Shown piece after piece: positions 55,986-64,000 of a stretch of DNA of 64,000 nt. The stretch's first letter is position 1; each line of letters opens with the position of its first letter. The notes beneath the pieces were generated by a model. That model was not told the origin of the DNA, did not search any database, and was given only the letters and a program-made list of their open reading frames with translations. Source of the stretch: Lodderomyces elongisporus (lineage: Eukaryota; Ascomycota; Pichiomycetes; Serinales; Debaryomycetaceae); NCBI RefSeq assembly GCF_030384665.1, contig NC_083673.1, positions 2,489,501 to 2,553,500 of the forward strand, in the 5' to 3' direction. A program made the translations under genes and the position numbers.

Positions 55986-57554
55986 TGAACAAAGCTTGAA
56001 TGTGAAATTGATTAGCGGTATTTCTCTCTATCTACCCCACTCTTGAAGATGCAAGAGAATTCAAGTTGTGTATCAAACACATTATATATATTGGTACTAT
56101 ATTGTTAAATTCACTGCTAATATTGTACTCTTCGCTACCAAAATATTACGGAAAAATAAAAATCAAAATTTTGGTTATAAATTGTACTAAAAATCCGTCC
56201 CTTTGTATGGGATCAATCAATGTAAATTGCACATTTATTCTTCCGTTGAAGAAATGCAAATTACAAGAGAAGAAGAAGAAGAAGAAGAAGAAACAAAAAA
56301 GAGCACCCCTCTTTTCTCTTTTCTGATATATACACATTGATTTATGTATATGTATATTCCAAAAGAAAGAAAGATACTTGACAATTAGTCTTTGTATCAT
56401 TTTTTTTTCAAAACAAGGTGGAAACCATTGCATTCTGTGAAAATGGATTAGCGTTGCTACCCAACACATTTGCAGCTTGTGTTGTGGATCAATTGTTTTC
56501 TATTCTCTTATCTCCGGCATATATCATATGCTATTTACCAAAGATCTAGTAAACTTTTGGATTTGAGATCAAGAATAAACGAATAGTCACAATGGTCTTC
56601 AGTAACAGGGAATACCACATACTTTAATACTTTACTTTATAGTCTCCTAGTGGAGAAATTGTAATTTTAAATAAGCGCAAACTTATAGTTGGTTTAGCCA
56701 CTAGAGCCAACGGAGATTAATCACAACCAAATCTAAGTATGAAAGAGATGTGTACTATATTGTTGAAAGAAGAAACCAGAAGGAAAAATTGCTGACTCTT
56801 GCTTGTTATCTTTTTTCTCTTCTTTTTTGTTTCCCTTATTCATCCTTTTCTTCTACTTCTTCTTCTTCTGCTGCTGCTTCTTCTTCTTCTTCTTCTCACA
56901 ATTTGGGTTTGTTTTGTTTGGCAATATGATGTTATTGTTGCTTTTTTACGCAAAGTAACGCAAAGCAAGATAGCGCAACGCATCGAAGGACGAACTAAGT
57001 GAAATCGTCCTTTCTCCATGAACCACTCCCCCCCCCTCCCCCCATTCCTCACTCCTCACTCGAACCAAAACTTAGAACAAAATGGAAAGTAAAAAAATAA
57101 AAAGAAGAAAGAAAAGCCATACACTTATTGATAAAAGAGATTGTGCACCACCATGATTTGCAGATTGTTGAGCAATATCATCCTCTGCTTCCATTTATAG
57201 CATGTGAATATTCAATACTAACAAGAAAATACGGTTGGTTCGTCTAATTCAACTCTATGTCTTTCTACAGTACTTCACTTAATATTTTGAATTTCTTCTC
57301 ATAAAGAGCTTTTGGTTTCAATTTTATCTTTTATTTTATTATTTTAATTATATTTTTTTTTATTTTTTATTTTTTAATTTTAGTCTTTATAAATGGTCTT
57401 ACTTCGCATCACTTATCATGACAGATCTAGGATTGCTGAGGTACAATTCCAACCATATACACATCCATTTAGAACCCACCATCCTTGTCCACCAAGCTAG
57501 CTAGTACTATTCATTAATATATTTACGTACATCCGTATTAAAACATATAGGTCC
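55986..57554. promoter_or_regulatory. Divergent region between UTR4 and the patatin lipase gene
   Basis: No supported gene in 1.57 kb. Features seen: a GAAGAA/AAGAAG run near 56265-56292, a CTTCTTCTGCTGCTG run near 56850-56896, a C-rich run (CCCCCCCCTCCCCCC, about 57027-57042), and direct CGCAAAGTAACGCAAAG repeats near 56949-56966. A perfect TACTAAC lies at 57216-57222 with a CTACAG at 57265-57270. A donor resembling GTATGA lies near 56737, so a leader intron of the lipase gene is possible but weak. Confidence 0.4.
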
Positions 57555-57797
57555 ATGATGGTAGGGAGTAGCAGTGAAAAAAAGATACCACTATATGATG
57601 AACAGAATGACTATATAAATGAAGATCATATCAGTGAGTTTGCGAAAGCGTTAGTATGGCAGGACTATGATGACGTATCGACTACAGCACCAACAACTCC
57701 ATTAAATGGCCCACTTGACATGGGTGATCTATCACTGCTGGGTGGTGAACTCGGCAATGGTTCTGACGATGTTGTTGTTGGTGACGACGACGACGAC

Positions 57798-57835
<38 letters not shown>

Positions 57836-60002
57836 CGACAAAACTAAATACTCTTCGCCTCAGCTAAAAGCAGCTCAAGAGATTAATGACGAAGCTACAG
57901 AAATTGGGGCAGTTCCAGCAACCACAAAGCCTGACTTAATCTCTTCCAAAAATGACTGGTTCCCCATCAACAGCGAAAACTTAAACCCAAACTCAAAACG
58001 AACTAAATTTGCAAAATCCTCAAAATCCTCCAAATCAAAAAGTACGTCGCCTATAAGGGCTTTGCAGAACGAGTTTCGAAATAGTGCCTCGTTCACATTG
58101 TTACGATGGCCAATCTTAACATTTGTCGTGATATGGGTAACAATTTTGGGCTTTCTATACTTGGCAGTCCGTGTTTATGTAGCTTTACTGGAGTACTTCT
58201 TCACATGGACCGGGGAGAGGAAAAGATTGAGAGACAAGTTGAGACAGTCAACAACATACAAGGAGTGGATTGAAAATGCCAAAGAATTGGACAAGTATTT
58301 GGGCCTAGACAAATGGGCTACAAACCCTAAGTTTTCGTACTATGACTCTCAAACAGTACAACTCACTATAAATAAATTGAAGAAAGCACGATTAAACAAT
58401 AGCATGCCAGAGTTGTTGATTTTACTTCAAGGGTGTCTCAAGAGAAACTTTGCCGGCATTGAAAATCGTCAATTGTACTCTCATATGTACTATGGTACCA
58501 AGAACTTGGTTCAAGACTATTATAAGGAAGTTGTTATTTGCATCAACAAGGTTATTGAGTCTAATGAAATCAATTCTGAGACAAAATATAAATTTTTCAA
58601 AACAGTGCTGCAAAACTTTGGTAAGTCAGCATTATGTCTCAGTGGTGGTGCGTGCTTTGCGTATACACATTTTGGTATCGCAAAAGCCTTGCTAGACCAG
58701 GACTTGCTTCCCAATATTATTTCAGGAACTTCTGGCGGGGGGCTTATTGCTGCTCTACTTTGTACGAGAACAAATGAGGAATTGAAAAAACTTTTGGTTC
58801 CACAACTCGCGAGGAAAATCACCGCGTGTGAGGATCCATGGTATGTGTGGATTCCACGATTGCTCAAGACTGGAGCTAGGTTCGATTCGGTAGCTTGGGC
58901 GCGAAAATCCAATTTTTTTACCAAAGGATCAACAACTTTTGAAGAAGCAATGGCAATGACAGGAAGGAAATTGAATATTAGTACCGTCCCAGCTGACCCT
59001 CATTCGCCCGTCATTTTGTGTAACGATATCACTTCACCTCATTGTATCATATGGTCAACATTACTTGCATCTTCAGCGGTTCCAGGTATCTTGAACCCTG
59101 TGGTATTGATGATGAAGAATCCAGTTAATGGTGCAGTTGTACCATTTTCCTTGGGAAGTAAATGGAGAGATGGCTCTCTAAGGACAGATATACCTATCGA
59201 TGCATTGAACACTTATTATCACGTCAACTTTACTATTGTTTCCCAAGTCAACCCTCATATCTCATTGTTCTTTTTTGCACCAAAGGGCACAGTCGGTAGA
59301 CCTGTTTCCATGTCGAAAAGGAAGACCGCAAAGGAAAAGTTTGCATCATTCCGAGGGGGGTTTATTGCCACGGCATTGGAGCAATTATTCAGACTTGAAA
59401 TAAAAAAGTGGCTCCAAATTGTGAAATCCTTGGACTTGCTACCACACGTTTTACAACAGGATTGGTCGAATGTATGGTTGCAAAATTTCACGGGTACCAT
59501 CACCATTTGGCCAAGAAACCGTTTAATTGATTTCTGGTATATTCTCTCTGATCCGAATGAAAAACAAATGGAAGAAATTATAACAAAGGGGGAACGAAGC
59601 ATGTACCCGAAAATTCTTTTTATCAAAAATAGACTTTCAATAGAAAAGGCGATCGAGAAAGGTAGAAAAACATCTACTGCAGAATTGAGGGAAACGCAAA
59701 TGAATGTGGCCTTGGCATCTGATGACGATGAGGACTATGTACCAAGCGATTACAGTTTAGCTAAATTCAAGGATCGTATTGGGGTTACTAGTAAAGATTT
59801 TGACATGTTGGGTAGCACACTCCGCGATGACGATGCTGATGCTGACGTGGATGAGGATGATAATGAAGATGAAGATGAAGAAGATGAAGACGAAAACGAT
59901 TACGAGGAATATGATGTGGAGGATCTAGATGATCCTTATGAAAGCGATGCTTTTGACCCTCATATTGTTCTGACCAAGGAAAGACGCCATACTGTATATT
60001 GA
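57555..60002 (+). CDS. Patatin-type triacylglycerol lipase (Tgl4/Tgl5 family)
   Basis: An 815-residue lipid-droplet lipase of the Tgl3/4/5 group, which hydrolyses stored triacylglycerol. After an acidic N-terminus with a 19-residue poly-Asp tract (about 77-95) comes a membrane-associating hydrophobic segment (about 183-215, DUF3336-type region). The patatin domain follows: the glycine-rich oxyanion stretch CLSGGACFAYTHFG (361-374), the nucleophile in GTSGGG (Ser393), and the Asp of the dyad in WRDGSLRTDIP (about D539). The segment VSQVNPHISLFF and the end TGTITIWPRNRL are typical. The tail is acidic and disordered. S. cerevisiae has TGL4 and TGL5, so I leave the symbol open. Confidence 0.86.
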
Positions 60003-60614
60003 AAAGATAATTTGTGAGGAACATATGCAGAGCTTTTTTGTGAATGGTGATTTAAAAAGAAGAAAACAATAAAATTTTAGTTCAGGACATTTATTATTTA
60101 TTTCGGATATTAAATTACAGTTCTTTTCTTTTCTTTTCTTTTCTTTTCTTTTCTTTTCTTTTCTTTTCTTTTCTTTTCTTTTCTTTTCTTTTCTTTTTTC
60201 TTTTTCATTTCATTGAGCATTTTCTCTGAAGTCTTCATTAAAGATAATACTGAGGCATATTTAAGTGATTGTAATATTTGTAAAGCAAATTTGCCAAAAT
60301 TAAAAAAATGTATATATATATATATATATGTATATAAAGCAACAACCTGAATACTAAATAAGTTCGGAAAACTGGTGCAAAGTATATACCTGTGACACAA
60401 AATGGAAATGTCGAATTCTGCCAGGACTTTAAAAAGAGACATATTTGAAAGCGCGTTTAAAAATACAATATTCTGCAACGATTGATTAAACATTCTATTT
60501 GCAATTGAGATTTAAGAATTGAGCGAACGATTACTGTTTAAACCAAAAAAGCAAAGGAAAGAGAAAGAGAACAAAGGAAAAGAAAATAGCAAAAAACAAA
60601 GAAAAGAGAATAAC
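60003..60614. promoter_or_regulatory. Region between the lipase gene and the LAA2-like gene
   Basis: No gene. A (TTCTT)15 pentanucleotide array occupies 60121-60195. A (TA)n run lies near 60309-60336. The last 60 bases are an A/G-rich leader (AAAGAGAAAGAGAACAAAGG) before the ATG at 60615. Although an open frame continues 32 codons upstream, it has no ATG, and its content is the A/G-rich leader, so translation is taken to begin at 60615. Confidence 0.5.
60121..60195. repeat. (TTCTT)15 pentanucleotide array
   Basis: Fifteen perfect 5-bp units, 120 bp after the lipase stop codon. Non-coding; likely in the lipase 3' flank. Confidence 0.95.
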
Positions 60615-62120
60615 ATGTCAGATAATGATGCCGATACCTTTACTCCTAGTAATCTTTCTGGATCCGTTGATACTGGATTAGAAAATGAGGTTAGCCCTCG
60701 AGCAATTGTTAAAGAAGGTAGTGGACACGGTGTAGACATGACAGCAGATACAAGTGTTTCTTTTGGACAATCCACAGAAGTTCCGGAAGAAGAACGACTG
60801 CAAACTTGCGGAATTGAAAGTGAGGACCCATTGCAGGACAGAGAAGCAACAGTTGTGGAGGAACTTCAGGCAGAGACAGAGGCAGAAATTGAGGCAGAAA
60901 TTGAGGCCGAGCTAGATGCAAGTCTTGCAAACGAAGAAGAAAATGGAGAAGAGGAAGAAAAAGAAAAAGAAAAAGTTGTAGTTGATGATGAAGACGATGA
61001 AGACGAATTTGGAGATTTTGACGAATTCAATGAATCGGAAAATCCACCTCATTCAGAGTCATTTACAACTGAAACTGCATTGTTTGACGAAATTGCATTA
61101 CCGGACACTGCATTTGAAAACATTGGTGAATTTGAAACAAGATTAGAGAAGCTCATGTCGAAGCTATTCTGCATCCCCACTCCTCCACCAGTACGCGCAA
61201 CAAATGTCACTACCGAAGATTCAACAATTGATAAAACAGGAGAAGAAGAACATATGGAGATACTGCCGCCTGAAATAGTTGACCCAGCCACTGTTTTGTT
61301 ATTTGACGATCGTGTAAGAACCATATATGAACAAATTTCCACAATTCCACATTTGCAACCTCCCAACTGGGTCAAACTGAATATTAGACACAATATGTTG
61401 ATTAATCTAGGCATTCCAATCAATTTGGATGAATTAAAGTCATCAGCTCCAGCTCCAGCTCCAACACCAGCTCCAACACCAGCTCCAACACCAGCTCCAA
61501 CCTTAGCACAGTCACAAGAACAAGCAGAGAAAATAAGAGATACACAGGCACCTTCACAAACTCAAGATACATTGCCCAGCACCTCTCTCTCTGACTCTTC
61601 CTTAACAAATTCCACCGCTTCACAAACAGGAACCAGAAGTTTGGAATCTGGACAGCTACTCAATGTGCCATCACGAAGTCAAAGCCATCACAGAAGAAAA
61701 AGTATTACTGCAGATGACATAGATTGGCGAGACTTTGACGTGCCTCAGTTTGAGAGTTTGAAATTAAATGCGGAAGAGTCGAAAAAAGTCATTGATGAGA
61801 CTAGTAAGAAGTTGTCACAATTTGAAATTGATAATATGGAAAACACAAGTTTGCAGTTCCTTGAATCTAGAGATTTGGAATTTATTGAAAAGAAACTTAG
61901 TCAATTGCAAAGCAACAGGCAAGAGTTGTTGCAAGCAAGCAGCATATGGCAAAATCAATTGAATGAGTTGCAAAAAGATTACGAGATTTACGAAAACGTG
62001 GTACAGAGTTGTATTGGATATAGTCAGAAATTGCGACGCGAGGAAATCATGGAGAATCTCAAAAAGATGAAACTGAAAAAGAAAGGAGGAAAAGCCAAGT
62101 TTACGACGTGGAAAAAATAA
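60615..62120 (+). CDS. Acidic coiled-coil protein with adaptor-ear motif, Laa2-like
   Basis: A 501-residue protein. The N-terminal third is acidic with EAEIEAEIEAE repeats, then a DEDDEDEFGDFDEF stretch whose FGDF (132-135) matches the FGxF/DFxxF type motif bound by the AP-1 gamma-ear. A middle segment (ETRLEKLMSKLFCIPTPP ... LPPEIVDPATVLLFDDRVRTIYEQI ... PPNWVKLNIRHNMLINLGIPINLDE) looks conserved. An (APTPAP)n repeat follows. The C-terminal third is a coiled coil ending in a Lys-rich tail (MKLKKKGGKAKFTTWKK). S. cerevisiae Laa2 (YBL010C), which recruits Laa1 and AP-1 to trans-Golgi membranes, has a similar plan. The assignment is an inference. Confidence 0.55.
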   Translation: MSDNDADTFTPSNLSGSVDTGLENEVSPRAIVKEGSGHGVDMTADTSVSFGQSTEVPEEERLQTCGIESEDPLQDREATVVEELQAETEAEIEAEIEAELDASLANEEENGEEEEKEKEKVVVDDEDDEDEFGDFDEFNESENPPHSESFTTETALFDEIALPDTAFENIGEFETRLEKLMSKLFCIPTPPPVRATNVTTEDSTIDKTGEEEHMEILPPEIVDPATVLLFDDRVRTIYEQISTIPHLQPPNWVKLNIRHNMLINLGIPINLDELKSSAPAPAPTPAPTPAPTPAPTLAQSQEQAEKIRDTQAPSQTQDTLPSTSLSDSSLTNSTASQTGTRSLESGQLLNVPSRSQSHHRRKSITADDIDWRDFDVPQFESLKLNAEESKKVIDETSKKLSQFEIDNMENTSLQFLESRDLEFIEKKLSQLQSNRQELLQASSIWQNQLNELQKDYEIYENVVQSCIGYSQKLRREEIMENLKKMKLKKKGGKAKFTTWKK

Positions 62121-62355
62121 GTAAGTCTTTTTAGTTCTAGTTATACACTCTAAATTGGGAATTGTCTCTATTTATACTTTAAGTTTTTCCCTCTTTCCCG
62201 TTTCTGTTGCTTTGCTTTGTTTTGTTTTCTTTTGTTTTCTTTTGTTTTCTTTTGTTTTCTTTCGGTTTATTGTATTGTATTTTATATTATTTTTTTTTTT
62301 CTTTTCTCTACTTCAAAAGATTCAGGAAATCCTAATGTACACCACTTAATTCCAT
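62121..62355. terminator. Convergent 3' spacer of the LAA2-like gene and the zinc-cluster regulator gene
   Basis: 235 bp with a (TTTTGTTTTC)n decamer repeat at about 62218-62262 and poly-T. Both genes end here. No gene. Confidence 0.45.
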
Positions 62356-63999
62356 TCAATTTATAAAATTGAAAAAAGAGCTAAAGTCGTCGTTCATATC
62401 AATACCAGATTGCAAGTTCATATTTATATATGAAGAGTCCACGAAATTAGTCTGTAATCCACTGGTTCCGGAATTCAATAAACCATCCTCTTGAGCAGGT
62501 TGGTTGAATTGATTGGATTGGGAAGCTTGTTCGTTGGGAGGGATGTTTGCATCATGTGGATCCTTGACTTGTGAAGTTACTGCAGACGTAGCGTTTTGCA
62601 ACCCAGATGCTCCTTCGGCACTTGGAGACTGTGCTCTCGTTGGAGGGATACTAAATGTAGGAAACAATTGCGTTGGCTCAAAATTTTCAAAAAATGTCTG
62701 CTTATTAGGAATATTCTCCGTGACCAACGATATATCAGGAAATGATTTCATCGATGATGATGATGGAGATGTATCATTCGTCTTGTTCTCATTCTCTCTT
62801 CTTCCTACTTCTCCTTTCCCATTACCGTCGCCTATACCTCCACTCCCACCATTTCTCTCCTCGTCCTTGGCTTTCTTCATGGGGACCTTATATTGTTGTA
62901 TCAATTGCTCTATTTGTGGCGTTCTTGAGTTGCTTATACGAGGTGAAACAGATGGAACATTGGAGTATGTATGCGGTGGAATTGGAGCTCGAGAGTGCAG
63001 TTGTGGTACGGTATTTGGAGACAAAGACGGTCCGGCAGCAGCGATACCTGATGATGACATAGCTGAGGCAGAAGAGGGAATTGGTGCTGCAACAGGTGGT
63101 ACTGGAAGAGGTTGTGGGTTTTGGTAATCATTATATGAGTTCCCACCTGGTGAGATGCCCGAAGTTGTTGATCCGGGAGAGTACTTGGCATTGACGGGCG
63201 AATGTCTTTGCTGGATTTGGGAAATATGTTGTTGTTGTTGCTGCTGAACAAAGGAGCGATGTTGAAGGTTTTGCTGAGTATTCTGTTGAGTATTTTGTTG
63301 TTGGGGGCTTTGTTGATTTTGTTGGTGATTTGGAAGGAGTGGTTGAGGTTGCAAAGCTTGAGAATATCCACGCGTGTCCATATTATCATACAATCCTGTT
63401 TGACCCATACCCTGCTTTTCATTGGCAACTTTTTCCTGGTAATCAGCCATTCTGGAACCATTTTCAATAACACTTGCACGCTTCATCTTGTCGTTGGCAT
63501 ATTTATCAAAAAGTTTGATCAATACACCAGCAATTGGCCAGTACAAGGAAAGTTTCTTCAAAACCGAGCGCGAGACAAATAAGGAGTCGCTGGCGGTGGA
63601 TGCAATTACCGCATTGTTCGAATCAACGTGATATATAAGCATGATAAGCGCACTGAAAGCAATGTAGACGTACATTGTTGGCACGTATTTTAGCAAGTCT
63701 CTATCCAACAAGATTTTGGAAATTATCGAAATCATTCTGGCTGATTGGAAACTAATACCCCAACTTGGATACTTGTAATTATTCGGATTTGTTGAAGATG
63801 ATTTGGCCATTCTGATCAAGTTTGATCTATGGATCAAAAACAATCTATTGTAATATTGAGCATTTAATAAACATGCATAGAAATTTTGTGATGAGCTATC
63901 TGCAAGGGAAAAAGACAACTGAGGGGGCAAATTCGTAAACCAAATACCCATCAACATGTCACAATGCTCAATAATGGAGAATGCATTTCTTCTTTTAGT
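62356..63999 (-). CDS. CTF1: Fungal zinc-cluster transcription factor, C-terminal part (Ctf1/FarA-like); runs off the window
   Basis: 547 residues are visible and the frame stays open to the right edge, so the N-terminus, including any Zn2Cys6 DNA-binding domain, lies beyond. The first part (RNAFSIIEHCDMLMGIWF, NAQYYNRLFLIHRSNLI, SARMISIISKILLDRDLLKYVPTMYVYIAFSALIMLIYHVD) is the C-terminal half of the fungal-specific transcription factor (middle homology) domain. A Gln/Pro/Ser-rich disordered tail follows, then an acidic aromatic end (MNDDFSSFFNFIN) that looks like an activation domain. Ctf1, the FarA/FarB-type activator of fatty-acid breakdown, is suggested by domain resemblance and remembered synteny. 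The in-window Met at 63957 is internal, not the start. Confidence 0.65.
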   Translation of the reverse strand, partial: TKRRNAFSIIEHCDMLMGIWFTNLPPQLSFSLADSSSQNFYACLLNAQYYNRLFLIHRSNLIRMAKSSSTNPNNYKYPSWGISFQSARMISIISKILLDRDLLKYVPTMYVYIAFSALIMLIYHVDSNNAVIASTASDSLFVSRSVLKKLSLYWPIAGVLIKLFDKYANDKMKRASVIENGSRMADYQEKVANEKQGMGQTGLYDNMDTRGYSQALQPQPLLPNHQQNQQSPQQQNTQQNTQQNLQHRSFVQQQQQQHISQIQQRHSPVNAKYSPGSTTSGISPGGNSYNDYQNPQPLPVPPVAAPIPSSASAMSSSGIAAAGPSLSPNTVPQLHSRAPIPPHTYSNVPSVSPRISNSRTPQIEQLIQQYKVPMKKAKDEERNGGSGGIGDGNGKGEVGRRENENKTNDTSPSSSSMKSFPDISLVTENIPNKQTFFENFEPTQLFPTFSIPPTRAQSPSAEGASGLQNATSAVTSQVKDPHDANIPPNEQASQSNQFNQPAQEDGLLNSGTSGLQTNFVDSSYINMNLQSGIDMNDDFSSFFNFIN

Positions 64000-64000
64000 C

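Noticed and set aside
60519..60614. N-terminal extension of the LAA2-like protein
   Set aside because: The frame is open but begins at TTG with no ATG, and encodes a Lys/Glu-rich stretch typical of an A/G-rich leader.
62356..63957. Complete 533-residue protein starting at 63957
   Set aside because: The frame stays open through the window edge and the visible start lies in the middle of a transcription-factor homology domain.

Overview
This is nuclear DNA from a budding yeast. It holds 23 protein-coding genes that I can support, one of them cut by the right edge. Introns are few and carry TACTAAC-type branch points. Homologues of S. cerevisiae genes are obvious throughout, homopolymers and microsatellites are abundant, and proteins often contain long Gln/Asn tracts. 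In-frame CTG codons are absent from the compact conserved genes I checked (COX4, SDH3) but frequent in the Ser/Thr-rich mucin MSB2, as expected if CTG is read as serine. The likely source is the CTG-Ser clade (Candida/Lodderomyces group). The unusually long microsatellites and intergenic stretches make Lodderomyces elongisporus or a close relative my best guess; this is inference. From memory, unverified, the gene order resembles the C. albicans region that carries HAP42, MSB2, PRP39, RAD23 and CTF1. Printed translations using the standard code would show Leu at CTG where Ser is expected.

Layout. 1-11.5 kb: COX4 (with a predicted 5'-UTR intron), a D-2-hydroxyacid dehydrogenase, SLA1 (one 64-nt intron), IME4 (m6A methyltransferase with an altered catalytic motif) and an MPO1-like gene. 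12-24 kb: STT3, PIB2, SDH3 and a HAP4/HapX-family regulator (HAP42-like). 24-27 kb: a compact block of HSK3, CMC1, SPC24 and MRPL31. 27.2-41.5 kb: a gene-poor tract of about 14 kb with only two short minus-strand genes, an Ecl1-type zinc protein and an unrecognised four-helix membrane protein. It is full of homopolymers, a G23 run, an (AAC)35 array and scattered CACGTG sites, and it looks like very long upstream regions rather than missed genes. 41.5-64 kb: MSB2, SNU71, PRP39, RAD7, RAD23, UTR4, a Tgl4/5-type patatin lipase, a LAA2-like adaptor-binding protein and the C-terminal part of a zinc-cluster regulator (CTF1/FarA-like).

Functional links. SNU71 and PRP39 (U1 snRNP) diverge from a 273-bp region, and RAD7 and RAD23 (nucleotide excision repair) diverge from a 631-bp region. 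Respiratory genes COX4 and SDH3 carry CCAAT boxes upstream, the class of site used by the Hap2/3/5 complex, and a HAP4-type partner gene lies directly next to SDH3. HSK3 and SPC24 are both kinetochore genes, separated by the mitochondrial CMC1. I saw no tRNA, rRNA, transposon, CRISPR array or virus-like sequence. No wholly novel system is evident. The most unusual points are the DPAW motif in IME4, the HAP4 domain joined to a C-terminal iron-sensor-like cysteine motif without a visible bZIP, and the gene-poor tract.
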